Origin: Candidatus Gemmiger stercorigallinarum
GTDB lineage: Bacteria > Bacillota > Clostridia > Oscillospirales > Ruminococcaceae
Direction of reading: 5' to 3'
Length of the DNA: 64,000 bases
Assembly: GCA_019119495.1 (NCBI GenBank)
Contig: DWWX01000042.1
Coordinates: forward strand, 35,033-99,032
In this document: one piece after another, positions 8,569 to 16,385 of the stretch
Numbering within the stretch: the first letter of the stretch is position 1
Layout: the number at the start of each line of letters is the position of its first letter
Translations under genes and position numbers: made by a program
Notes under the pieces: generated by a model
The model's input: only the letters and a program-made list of their open reading frames with translations
Told to the model about the DNA's origin: nothing
Databases searched by the model: none

Positions 8569-9876
8569 ATGAACAAAATCATTGGTTTTCTCAGGCGGCA
8601 GCCGCCGGGGCGATTGATCGCGCTGGGCTTTGCCTCCGTCATTCTGCTGGGGTCGGTGCTGCTGATCATGCCCTTCAGCGTACAGGAGGGCGTGGAGGTG
8701 CGGTACATTGACACGCTGTACACCTCCACCAGCGCCGTCTGCGTCACCGGTTTGATCGCCATCGACGCGGGCGACACCTTCACCCCCCTGGGCCAGGCCA
8801 TCCTGGCCGGGCTGATCCAGGTGGGCGGCCTGGGCGTCACCTCGGTGGGCGCAGGCATCATCATTGCCATGGGCAAGCGCATCGACCTGAAGGGCCGCAC
8901 CCTGATCCGCGAGGCCTCCAACGTCGATTCCAGCAGCGGCCTGGTCCGGCTGGTCAAGGCCATCCTTTTGACCACCCTGATCTTTGAGCTGGCCGGCGCG
9001 GCGCTCAGCTTTCTCGTCTTTGTGCAGGACTACCCGCCCGTCCGGGCGCTGGGCATCAGCCTGTTCCACTCCATCGCCGCCTTCAACAACTCCGGCTTTG
9101 ACATCCTGGGCAACTTCCAGAACCTGATCCCCTACCGGGACGATTTGCTGCTCAACCTGGTCACCTGCGGGCTGATCTTTTTTGGCGGCATCGGTTTTCT
9201 GGTCATCCGGGAAGTATGGCAGAAACGCTTTTGCTGGCGCAAGCTGTCGATGCATTCCCGCGTGGTCATCTCGGTCAGCGTTGTGCTGATCGTGGTGGGC
9301 GCGCTGCTGATCAAGCTGACCGAGGATGTGACCTGGCTGGGCGCTTTCTTCCACAGCGTGTCGGCCCGTACCGCCGGTTTCTCGACCTATCCGCTGGGAG
9401 AGTTCAACGACACCGGCCTGCTGGTGCTGGCGGTGCTGATGTTCATCGGCGCTTCGCCGGGATCGACCGGCGGCGGCATCAAGACCAGCACCTTCTTTGC
9501 GCTGATCCAGGGCATCAAGTCCGCCGCCACCAACAAGAGCGAGAAGGCGTTCCGCTTTGCGGTGCCCAGGGATGCGTTCCGCAAAGCGTCGGTCATCACG
9601 CTGCTGGCGCTGTGCGTCGTCATTGTGGGCACCTACCTGATGCTGATCTTTGACCCGCAGGTCACCTCGATGCAGGCGCTGTTCGAGGTCGTCAGCGCCT
9701 TTGGCACCGTCGGTCTGTCCACCGGCATCACCGCCGGTTTGTCCGACGCCAGCAAGCTGCTTTCCATCCTGATCATGTATATCGGCCGCCTGGGTCCCCT
9801 GACCATCGCCTCGATGTGGTATTTCAGCCATGGCGAGCGCACCCGTTTCCCCGACGGCAACCTGGCCATCGGCTGA
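8569..9876 (+). CDS. TrkH/KtrB-type K+ uptake channel subunit
   Basis: 435 residues, integral membrane. Four pore-loop repeats are recognisable: TSTSAVCVTGL (about residue 50), FHSIAAFNNSGF (about 165), HSVSARTAGFST (about 263) and SAFGTVGLSTG (about 375), each with the selectivity-filter glycine. Mediates K+ (possibly Na+-coupled) uptake. GGAGG lies 3-7 bases before the ATG. The cytoplasmic RCK partner follows 198 bases downstream. No c-di-AMP riboswitch was recognised in the 290 bases upstream. Confidence 0.94.
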   Translation: MNKIIGFLRRQPPGRLIALGFASVILLGSVLLIMPFSVQEGVEVRYIDTLYTSTSAVCVTGLIAIDAGDTFTPLGQAILAGLIQVGGLGVTSVGAGIIIAMGKRIDLKGRTLIREASNVDSSSGLVRLVKAILLTTLIFELAGAALSFLVFVQDYPPVRALGISLFHSIAAFNNSGFDILGNFQNLIPYRDDLLLNLVTCGLIFFGGIGFLVIREVWQKRFCWRKLSMHSRVVISVSVVLIVVGALLIKLTEDVTWLGAFFHSVSARTAGFSTYPLGEFNDTGLLVLAVLMFIGASPGSTGGGIKTSTFFALIQGIKSAATNKSEKAFRFAVPRDAFRKASVITLLALCVVIVGTYLMLIFDPQVTSMQALFEVVSAFGTVGLSTGITAGLSDASKLLSILIMYIGRLGPLTIASMWYFSHGERTRFPDGNLAIG

Positions 9877-10074
9877 TTTCCATAAGGAATTCGGAGTTGG
9901 GAATTTTGGCGGTCCGCGCACTGCGTGCGCTCAAAATGGCGTAAACTTCAGCAGTTGCCCCTTTTTTCAGGCGGCCGCAGGCCGCCGGGTCACCTGAATT
10001 TCTCATTTTTCATTCCTAATTTTCAAAAACGCTTCGCCCCATTCGCCTGTATTTTGGACTGGAGGTCCCCTGTT
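9877..10074. repeat. Intergenic repeat-like spacer between K+ channel subunits
   Basis: Low-complexity AATTC/GGAATTTT-rich sequence with a CGCGCACTGCGTGCGCTCAA hairpin. Closely similar wording recurs near 24300-24360 after gyrB (CGCGTCTGTGCACTCAAAAATTGGAATT), so it is probably a dispersed intergenic element. No gene is visible. Confidence 0.4.
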
Positions 10075-10755
10075 ATGTTCCACAAACGCAAGAAAGAAAA
10101 ACTCTCCTACGGTATCGTCGGCCTGGGCCGGTTCGGCTATGCGCTGGCGGTGGATCTGGCCCAGTCGGGGGCCGACATCATGGTCATTGACCGGGACGAG
10201 GAAAAGGTCCGCGAGCTGCGCGAGTATACCGAGAACGCCCTGGTGGTGAACACCCTGGACAAAAAAAGCCTGATGGAGACCGGCATCCAGAACTGCGACG
10301 TCGGCATCGTCTGCATCGGCGAGCATATGGAAAGCTCCATCCTGACCACGCTGAACCTGGTCAGCCTGGGCGTGCCCCAGGTGATCGCCAAGGCCACCAG
10401 CGCCGAGCATGGCGAGATCCTGGCCAAGCTGGGCGCCGAGGTGGTCTATCCGGAGCGCGACATGGCGCTGCGCCTGGCCAACCGGCTGGAGACCGCCCGC
10501 GTGCTGGATTTCATCCAGCTGAGCGAGAGCATCAACATCTCCAAGCGGATGGTGCCGGAAAAGTTTATCGGCAAGACGGTGCTGGAGCTGAACATCCGCG
10601 CCCGCTTCGGGCTGAACATCATCGCGGTGGAAAACTCCGGCGAGGTGGTGGACGTGGTCGGTCCCGACTACACCTTCCGCGCCGGCGACGTGATGATCAT
10701 CTCCGGCAGCCGCGACGATCTGCTGCGCCTGAACGACTGGGAAGAAAACGACTGA
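10075..10755 (+). CDS. TrkA/KtrA-type RCK K+ channel regulator
   Basis: 226 residues. The N-terminal Rossmann RCK_N domain has the nucleotide-binding GLGRFGYALA motif near residue 17 and an acidic residue in VIDRDEEK at the end of beta-2. The C-terminal RCK_C domain (about residues 145-225) ends in RAGDVMIISGSRDDL. Binds NAD(H)/ATP-type ligands and gates the channel subunit encoded upstream. The start was chosen at the ATG 9 bases after GGAGG; the frame stays open further upstream but without a ribosome site. Confidence 0.94.
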   Translation: MFHKRKKEKLSYGIVGLGRFGYALAVDLAQSGADIMVIDRDEEKVRELREYTENALVVNTLDKKSLMETGIQNCDVGIVCIGEHMESSILTTLNLVSLGVPQVIAKATSAEHGEILAKLGAEVVYPERDMALRLANRLETARVLDFIQLSESINISKRMVPEKFIGKTVLELNIRARFGLNIIAVENSGEVVDVVGPDYTFRAGDVMIISGSRDDLLRLNDWEEND

Positions 10756-10815
10756 CGCCGTTTTTCGCCCACCGCCCGGCCTGCGGCGCAGGCATCCCCT
10801 TTTGTTTTGCACCGG

Positions 10816-10870
10816 CAGGGCCCGAACCCCCGCCCGGCAGCCGCCGGACGGGCGCGGGCCCTGTTTTTTT
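10816..10870 (+). terminator. Terminator after the RCK gene
   Basis: CAGGGCCCG pairs with CGGGCCCTG with additional internal pairing, followed by seven T. Confidence 0.8.
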
Positions 10871-10896
10871 CTCTGTACTCCGCCGGAGATTCGTGC

Positions 10897-10902
10897 TATA
10901 AT
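10897..10902 (+). promoter_or_regulatory. Extended -10 promoter for the MYG1 gene
   Basis: TGCTATAAT (extended -10). Only a weak -35 is visible. About 60 bases upstream of the ATG at 10963. Confidence 0.5.
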
Positions 10903-10962
10903 ACCATGTTATCTCCCCGCCTGACGGGGCCGCATGCTTCCACCAGAAAAGAGGTTTTCCCC

Positions 10963-11796
10963 ATGAAGATCCCTGCCCGCGCCTTTACCCACGGCGGCAA
11001 GTTCCATGCCGACGATGTGTTTTCCACCGCATTGTTGAAAATCCTGCGCCCGGACATCAAGGTCACCCGCGGCTTTGTGGTGCCGGACAATTTTGACGGC
11101 ATCGTCTACGACGTGGGCGGCGGTATGTTCGACCACCACACCGAACCGCGGGAGACCCGCCCCAACGGCGTGCCCTACGCGGCCTTCGGCCTGCTGTGGC
11201 GGGTGCTGGGCGCCGGCCTGGTGGGCGAGCACCAGGCCCGCCTGCTGGACGAAAACTTTATCCAGCCGCTGGACCTGAACGACAATACCGGCGAGCCCAA
11301 CTCTCTGGCCGACGCCATCGGCAGCTTCAACCCGGTGTGGGACTCGAAGGACGACCCGGACGAGTGTTTCTGGCGGGCGGTGCCCTTTGCCCAGACGGTG
11401 CTGGAAAACGAGATCGCCGCGGCCAACGCCGTCAACCGGGCGGACGCGGCGGTGCAGCGGGCCTACAAAAACGCCAGGGACGGCATTGTGGTGCTGCCCG
11501 GCTATATGCCCTGGAAAAACGGCCTGTACAAGACCGACGCGCTGTTTGTGGTATACCCCAGCCAGCGGGGCGGGTACAGCGCCCAGTGCGTTACCGACTA
11601 CCGCACCCGCCGCAGCAAGGTGCCCTTCCCCGCGGCGTGGGCCGGCAAGCCGGAGGAGGAGCTGCGCCGGGTGTCCGGGCTGGGGCTGCGGTTCTGCCAT
11701 CCCAGCCGGTTTTTGATCACCGCCGACGACCGGGACCAGGCGGTGGAAGCCTGCCGCCGGGCCCTGCGCGCCGCCGGAAAGCCGGTGAGCGAATGA
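10963..11796 (+). CDS. MYG1-family (UPF0160) putative metal-dependent hydrolase/nuclease
   Basis: 277 residues. The N-terminal THGGKFHADDVFS and MFDHH motifs (about residues 9-21 and 57) are the metal-binding signatures of the MYG1/UPF0160 family, related to DHH phosphoesterases; eukaryotic MYG1 is a 3'-5' RNA exonuclease. The full family length is present. The stop codon overlaps the start of the GIY-YIG/GNAT fusion gene (ATGA), so the two are translationally coupled. Substrate in bacteria is not established. Confidence 0.88.
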   Translation: MKIPARAFTHGGKFHADDVFSTALLKILRPDIKVTRGFVVPDNFDGIVYDVGGGMFDHHTEPRETRPNGVPYAAFGLLWRVLGAGLVGEHQARLLDENFIQPLDLNDNTGEPNSLADAIGSFNPVWDSKDDPDECFWRAVPFAQTVLENEIAAANAVNRADAAVQRAYKNARDGIVVLPGYMPWKNGLYKTDALFVVYPSQRGGYSAQCVTDYRTRRSKVPFPAAWAGKPEEELRRVSGLGLRFCHPSRFLITADDRDQAVEACRRALRAAGKPVSE

Positions 11797-12695
11797 CCCC
11801 CGAAACGCCTGCCCTTGGCATCGCCCCCAGCGCCGCCGGGGACCGCCTGCCCGCCCCGGCCTGGGCCTATATGCTGCGCTGCGCCGACGGCAGCCTGTAT
11901 TCCGGCTGGACCAACGATCTGGCCCGCCGGCTGAAAGCCCACAACGGCGGCGCCCACGGTGCCCGCTACACCCGCGCCCACGGCGGCGGCACGCTGGCCT
12001 ATGCCCAGCGGTTTGATACAAAAGGCGAGGCCATGCGCCGGGAAGCCGGGCTGAAACGCCTGCCCAAGGCGGACAAGGAGGCCCTGGCCGCCCGCTGGCT
12101 GGCCGACAACACCGCGACGCTGCGCGCCGCCGGGCCGCAGGACGCCGCCGCCGTCAACGAGCTGTACTGCTGGTATGTGCGGCACTCCACCGCCACCTTC
12201 CAGTACGGCTGCCCCACCGTGGCCGAGACCCGCGCCGAGATCGAGACGGTCTGGCAGCGCGCGCCGTTTCTGGCGGCAGTGGGCGGCGACGGCCACCTGA
12301 TGGGCTACGCCTGCGCCCACCCCTGGCACACCCGCGAGGCTTATGCCTGGGATGTGGAGCTGACCGTCTACTGCGCCCCCGACGCGGTGGGCCGCGGGGT
12401 GGGCCGGCGGCTGTACACCGCGCTTTTGGATATCCTGAAAGCCCAGGGCTACTGCAACGCGCTGGCGCTGGTGGCCCGGCCCAACCCGGCGTCGGCGGCT
12501 TTCCACAAGGCCATGGGCTTTGCGCGCATCGGCCGCGAGCCACGCACCGGCTACAAGTTCGGCCGCTGGCTGGACCTGGACACCTGGCTGCTGCCGCTGC
12601 GTCCCGGCGATGCGCCGCCGGCGCCCGTCACGCTGACGCCGCCGGCGGAGGCGGTGGCCCGGGCGCTGGCCGCGGCCAACCGGCCAAAAGAATGA
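11793..12695 (+). CDS. GIY-YIG nuclease-like domain fused to a GNAT acetyltransferase
   Basis: 300 residues with two domains. Residues about 20-100: a GIY-YIG domain of the UPF0213/YhbQ type (AYMLRCADGSLYSGWTNDL, then R..AH.GG..ARYT and a conserved Glu in GEAMRREAGLK). Residues about 110-270: a GNAT domain resembling phosphinothricin/methionine-sulfoximine acetyltransferases (LYCWYVRHSTATFQY near 128, acetyl-CoA loop VGRGVGRRLY near 198, late motif NPASAAFHKAMGF). Most relatives carry these as separate genes. The start overlaps the MYG1 stop by 4 bases. The frame runs through the boundary with no stop and one composition, so it looks like a true fusion rather than an error. Biological role unknown. 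Confidence 0.85.
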   Translation: MTPETPALGIAPSAAGDRLPAPAWAYMLRCADGSLYSGWTNDLARRLKAHNGGAHGARYTRAHGGGTLAYAQRFDTKGEAMRREAGLKRLPKADKEALAARWLADNTATLRAAGPQDAAAVNELYCWYVRHSTATFQYGCPTVAETRAEIETVWQRAPFLAAVGGDGHLMGYACAHPWHTREAYAWDVELTVYCAPDAVGRGVGRRLYTALLDILKAQGYCNALALVARPNPASAAFHKAMGFARIGREPRTGYKFGRWLDLDTWLLPLRPGDAPPAPVTLTPPAEAVARALAAANRPKE

Positions 12696-12704
12696 CCGCA
12701 CCCC

Positions 12705-12745
12705 GCCGCCCGCCGGTTGACATCCCGGCGGGCGGCCTTTATTAT
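12705..12745 (+). promoter_or_regulatory. Overlapping terminator hairpin and promoter upstream of the Nudix gene
   Basis: A 12-bp stem (12705-12716 with 12725-12736) encloses TTGACA (12717-12722) at its loop; TATTAT at 12740-12745 gives a 17-base spacer. The hairpin is followed by CTTTATT, a weak T-run. The same DNA can thus end the upstream operon and start the Nudix transcript. Confidence 0.6.
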
Positions 12746-12820
12746 GATAGTATCGTGTTTTTCTCCTGCCTGCGCTGTCCGGGCGCGGGCAGAATCTGCA
12801 AACAAAAAGGAGCCTTTGCC

Positions 12821-13363
12821 ATGGCACATTCTGAACAGACCCTGGACAGCCGCCTGATCTTTGACGGCAAGGTCATCCGCGTCACCCTGGACACCGTCCG
12901 GCTGGAAAACGGCGACACCTCCATGCGGGAGGTGGTGCACCACCACGGCGGCGCCTGCATCATGCCCGTTACCGACCAGGGCGAGGTCTACCTGGTGCGC
13001 CAGTTCCGCTATGCCCTGGGCGAGGAAATGTGGGAGCTGCCCGCCGGCAAGCTGGAAGCCGGCGAGGACCCCTTTGAGGCCGCCAAGCGGGAGCTGGAGG
13101 AGGAGTGCGGCGTTACCGCCGACGAGTACATCCCCCTGGGCTGCATCTACCCCACCGTGGGCTACGACAGCGAGAAGATCCATATCTGGATCGCCCGCGG
13201 CCTGCATGCCACCCGCCAGCACCTGGACGAGGACGAATTTCTGGACGTGCACAAGCTCCCCTTTGACCAGGTGCTGCAGATGGTTTTGGACAACACCATC
13301 CGGGACTCCAAGACGGTGGCGGCGGTGCTGCGCTATGCGCTGATGCGCGGCCAGGGGCAGTGA
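12821..13363 (+). CDS. Nudix hydrolase, ADP-ribose pyrophosphatase type
   Basis: 180 residues. The Nudix box is intact, starting GKLEAGEDPFEAA at about residue 77 and ending RELEEECG, with the catalytic Glu pair. An N-terminal beta region and the downstream YPTVGYDSEKIHIWIA segment match the ADP-ribose pyrophosphatase (NudF-like) group, which hydrolyses ADP-ribose to AMP and ribose-5-phosphate. AAAAGGAG lies 8 bases before the ATG. It has its own promoter and the GT10 gene follows after 2 bases. Confidence 0.92.
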   Translation: MAHSEQTLDSRLIFDGKVIRVTLDTVRLENGDTSMREVVHHHGGACIMPVTDQGEVYLVRQFRYALGEEMWELPAGKLEAGEDPFEAAKRELEEECGVTADEYIPLGCIYPTVGYDSEKIHIWIARGLHATRQHLDEDEFLDVHKLPFDQVLQMVLDNTIRDSKTVAAVLRYALMRGQGQ

Positions 13364-13365
13364 CC

Positions 13366-14346
13366 ATGGCCCAAAAGCAGGTACGCCTGGGGTTCTGCGA
13401 CCTGGCGCCCGACTGGGACCCCAACGACAACTACTTTACCCGCGTGCTGCGGGACGGCGGCTGGCAGGTGGAGGTGGTCACCACCCCCGCGGCGCAGCCG
13501 GAATATGTGATCTGCTGCGGCTTTGGCAAAAGCTACCTGGACTATTCCTGCGCCCGCATCCAGTATTCGGGCGAGGACAGCTGGCCCGATCTGAACGTGT
13601 TCGACTACGCCATCGGCTTTCCGCTGCTGGAATACGGCGACCGCTATCTGCGGCTGCCGCTGTACGCCATGCGGAACAGCTGGGCCCCTGCCCTTGCCAA
13701 GCATACCCTGCCGGACAGCGAATTTTTAGGCCGCAAAAAGTTCTGCAACTTTGTGGTCAGCAACGACTACAGCGCCGAGCGCAACGCCTTTTTTGAGGCG
13801 TTTTCCGCCCGGCGGCAGATCGACAGCGGCGGCGGCTACCGCAACAACATCGGCGGCCCGGTCAAGGACAAGCTGGCCTTTCAGCGGCAGTATAAATTTT
13901 CCATCGCTTTCGAGAACAGCCGCGACCCCGGCTATGTGACCGAAAAGATCGTGGACGCCTTTGCCGCCGGCACGGTGCCCATCTACTGGGGCGACCCGCT
14001 GGTCAAGCAGGAGTTCAACCCCAAAAGCTTCCTGTGCGCCGACGATTACCCCAGCCATGCCGCGCTGATCGACGCGGTGGAGGCGCTGGACAAGGACGAC
14101 GCAGCCTACCTGGAACTGTGCCGCGCGCCCATCCTGGCCCCCGGCTGCCGGGCGGAGCAGTACCAGGACGGGTCGCTCTGCCTGCATTTCCTGGAAAATA
14201 TTTTCAACAAGGGTGTGGAAAACGCCGTCTGCCGCAACCGCAGCTGCTGGGGCGGCATTTACGAAAACGACCTGCGCTATTACCGCACCCTGGCCGAGCA
14301 GGCCAGCCGCCCCAAAGGGCTGCTGGCCCGGCTGGGGCTGCGGTAA
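13366..14346 (+). CDS. GT10-family alpha-1,3-fucosyltransferase-like protein
   Basis: 326 residues. The C-terminal half has the GT10 signature: FSIAFENS, then GYVTEKIVDAFAAGTVPIYWG (about residues 183-212), binding GDP-fucose. No signal peptide or membrane helix; the C-terminal end is basic, as in bacterial FucTs that associate with the membrane. Family members add fucose alpha-1,3/1,4 to GlcNAc on surface glycans, sometimes giving Lewis-type epitopes; the acceptor here is unknown. Follows the Nudix stop within 2 bases (a GTG overlapping that stop is an alternative start). No other glycan-synthesis gene is adjacent. Confidence 0.85.
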   Translation: MAQKQVRLGFCDLAPDWDPNDNYFTRVLRDGGWQVEVVTTPAAQPEYVICCGFGKSYLDYSCARIQYSGEDSWPDLNVFDYAIGFPLLEYGDRYLRLPLYAMRNSWAPALAKHTLPDSEFLGRKKFCNFVVSNDYSAERNAFFEAFSARRQIDSGGGYRNNIGGPVKDKLAFQRQYKFSIAFENSRDPGYVTEKIVDAFAAGTVPIYWGDPLVKQEFNPKSFLCADDYPSHAALIDAVEALDKDDAAYLELCRAPILAPGCRAEQYQDGSLCLHFLENIFNKGVENAVCRNRSCWGGIYENDLRYYRTLAEQASRPKGLLARLGLR

Positions 14347-14392
14347 GGCGCCGCGCGTTTGCCGCCCCGCAAAATTCAGTGAGCAGACCATC

Positions 14393-15094
14393 ATGCCAAA
14401 CAACGAAACCTACACCATCCATCCCATCGCCCATATCCACACCGATTTTGCCGACAAGTTCGGCATCCCGCGGCAGGCAGGGCTGGTGGATGCGCTGACC
14501 GCCCGCATCGTCTTTGCCCCGGAATACCGGGTGGCCGAGGCGGTGCGCGGCCTGGAGCAGTACAGCCACCTGTGGCTGATCTGGCAGTTTTCCCAGGCGG
14601 CCGGCCGGCCCTGGCGGCCCACCGTGCGGCCGCCCCGGCTGGGCGGCAACACCCGCGTGGGCGTGTTTGCCACCCGCAGCCCCTGCCGCCCCAACGCGCT
14701 GGGGCTTTCCTGCGTGCGGCTTTTGCAGGTGGAGACCGCCGCCCCCGACGGCCCTGCGCTGCGGGTGGCCGGCGCCGACCTGCTGGACGGCACCCCCATC
14801 TATGACATCAAGCCCTACCTGCCCTATGTGGACAGCCACCCGGAAGCCGCAGGCGGGTTTTCCGCCGCGACGGCGGACCGGCAGCTGGCGGTGGAGTTCC
14901 CCCCTGCCCTGCTGGCCCTGGTCCCGCCGGACAAGCGGGAGGCCCTGCTGGGGGTGCTGGCCCAGGACCCGCGGCCGGGCTATCAGCACGACCCCGGCCG
15001 GGTCTATGCCATGGGCTTTGCCGGCCTGACGGTGCGGTTTACCGTGGACGATGCCGCCAGCCCCATGCGCCTGACCGTGACCGGGGTGGAATAA
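14393..15094 (+). CDS. trmO: tRNA (N6-threonylcarbamoyladenosine(37)-N6)-methyltransferase TrmO/TsaA
   Basis: 233 residues. The UPF0066/TsaA barrel is recognisable: IAHIHTDFADKFGIPRQAG at the N-terminus, LEQYSHLWLIW near 56, RVGVFATRSPCRPNALGLS near 87, and LLDGTPIYDIKPYLPYVD near 128. Methylates t6A37 of tRNA-Thr(GGU) using SAM. A C-terminal extension (about residues 160-230) occurs in many Firmicute members. Preceded by 46 bases after the GT10 gene. Confidence 0.92.
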   Translation: MPNNETYTIHPIAHIHTDFADKFGIPRQAGLVDALTARIVFAPEYRVAEAVRGLEQYSHLWLIWQFSQAAGRPWRPTVRPPRLGGNTRVGVFATRSPCRPNALGLSCVRLLQVETAAPDGPALRVAGADLLDGTPIYDIKPYLPYVDSHPEAAGGFSAATADRQLAVEFPPALLALVPPDKREALLGVLAQDPRPGYQHDPGRVYAMGFAGLTVRFTVDDAASPMRLTVTGVE

Positions 15095-15104
15095 GCGCCG
15101 TACC

Positions 15105-15144
15105 GGGCGGAAGTTTTCCACAAACTTGTGGAAAACTTCCGCCC
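15105..15144. repeat. Perfect 19-bp inverted repeat carrying two DnaA-box-like sites
   Basis: GGGCGGAAGTTTTCCACAA (15105-15123) and its exact complement (15126-15144) are separated by 2 bases. Each arm includes TTTTCCACA (15114-15122; complement 15127-15135), one mismatch from the TTATCCACA DnaA box. There is no T-run, so a plain terminator is less likely. It lies 1.2 kb upstream of the first dnaA. Confidence 0.7.
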
Positions 15145-15183
15145 GCCCTCCATACCCAAAAAACACAAAAAGGAGAATGCCCC

Positions 15184-15486
15184 ATGACCCATCATATCGT
15201 AATGTGGAAGTTCAGACCCGAAGTTGCCGACGCCGACAAGCCCCGCCTGCTGGCGGACATGGCCAGCCATCTGGAAGGGCTGGTGGGCCAGGTGCCCGGC
15301 CTGGTCAGCCTGAAGTTTGTGGCGGCGCCGCTTGCCTCCAGCACCCACGACATGGCGCTGGTCTCGGTGCTGGAAAAGCCGGAGGATGTGGCGGGCTATT
15401 CCACCCATCCGGCCCATGTGGCGGTGGCGGACACCTATGTGCGCCCCTACACCTGCCAGCGCGCCGCTTTGGATTACGAGGACTGA
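15184..15486 (+). CDS. Dabb (stress-responsive A/B barrel) domain protein
   Basis: 100 residues, a single ferredoxin-like Dabb domain: starts HHIVMWKFR, has the central VPGLVSLKFV strand and the closing YSTHPAHVAVADTYVRPY helix typical of the family. Such proteins dimerise into barrels; functions vary and are mostly unknown. AAAAGGAG lies 8 bases before the ATG; the YjbR-like gene follows after 3 bases. Confidence 0.88.
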   Translation: MTHHIVMWKFRPEVADADKPRLLADMASHLEGLVGQVPGLVSLKFVAAPLASSTHDMALVSVLEKPEDVAGYSTHPAHVAVADTYVRPYTCQRAALDYED

Positions 15487-15489
15487 CCC

Positions 15490-15894
15490 TTGCTGTACGA
15501 ACAATACCCGGAACTGGACGCCTTTCTGCTCTCGATGCCGGGGGCGGTGCGGGATTTCCAGCCGGTGTGGCAGTGGGACCGCTACCTGGTGGGCGGACGG
15601 CAGTTTGCCGGCCTGTGCCGGCCCGGCGCCGAACATGCCGCCGGATATGCCGGCCGCCCGCTGCTGAACCTGAAAGCGGACCCGGCGGAGGGCGATTTTT
15701 ACCGCCGCCAGTACCCGGACATCCTGCCCGGCTTTTACTCGGACAAGCGCAGCTGGATCAGCATCCGGCTGGACGGCGCGGTCCCGCAGGAGGAAGTGCT
15801 GCACCTGGCCCGCCGTTCCTGGCAGCTGGTGTTTGCCAAACTGACCAAAAAGGCGCAGCGGGCCATCCTGGAAGGCGGCGGATCTCCGGGCTGA
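15490..15894 (+). CDS. MmcQ/YjbR-family protein
   Basis: 134 residues if initiated at TTG (15490); no ATG is available near the N-terminus. The core fits the MmcQ/YjbR fold: LLNLKADPAE, then the conserved DILPGFYSDKRSWISI segment near residue 77 and a C-terminal SWQLVFAKLTKKAQ helix. The fold resembles DNA-binding CyaY-like proteins, but activity is not proven. A hairpin (15914-15935) follows. Confidence 0.8.
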   Translation: MLYEQYPELDAFLLSMPGAVRDFQPVWQWDRYLVGGRQFAGLCRPGAEHAAGYAGRPLLNLKADPAEGDFYRRQYPDILPGFYSDKRSWISIRLDGAVPQEEVLHLARRSWQLVFAKLTKKAQRAILEGGGSPG

Positions 15895-16385
15895 GCCGGG
15901 GCGCCGCCGCCCGGCCGGTTTTCCACAAAACCGGCTATTTTGTGTCTGCCAAAAACGCAGCCGCGGAAGTTTTCAACCATTTCGTTGAAAAACTCCGCGG
16001 CTTTTTCATTTTTCGTGTGGAAAACATTTGTCGAAATATGGTCGTTTTTTCTCTTTCGGCTGGTTTTCTTTTCTACCGGGCTGTGGAAAACCCGGCAAAA
16101 CTGTTCAAAACTGCGCCGCCGGCCCCCTTTTCTTTCGACCACAAGGCCTTGGCGGCGGGGTTTTGGCGGCGGGCCGGGCGGGACGCCGGCGCCCGGCGGG
16201 CGCCGGGCCAAACCTGCATTTTTGTTTCCTGCCGGCGGGGCGGCGGCAGGGGGGCCGGACGTCAAATCTTCCGCGCTGCAAGGCCCCTTTATTATTACAT
16301 CTATATAATTGTATTCTGTGGCGTTTTGTGCTATACTATACTTGTATTGTTATGTAAAAAATTCCGTATAGAATTGGGGAAAACC
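15895..16385. other. dnaA1 upstream region: DnaA-box cluster, hairpins and dnaA promoter
   Basis: About 490 bases without a gene. It holds TTTTCCACA-type sites at 15919-15927 and, on the minus strand, at 16016-16024 and 16082-16090. The first is in the loop/arm of a terminator-like hairpin (15914-15935). A second long hairpin (15959-16002, arms reading AGCCGCGGA and TCCGCGGCT with inner GTTTTCAAC/GTTGAAAA) is followed by a T-run. An A+T-rich stretch (16290-16370) contains the dnaA promoter, TTGTAT-17-TATACT (16309-16337). This is the usual layout of the upstream half of a bipartite Firmicute oriC. Confidence 0.75.
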
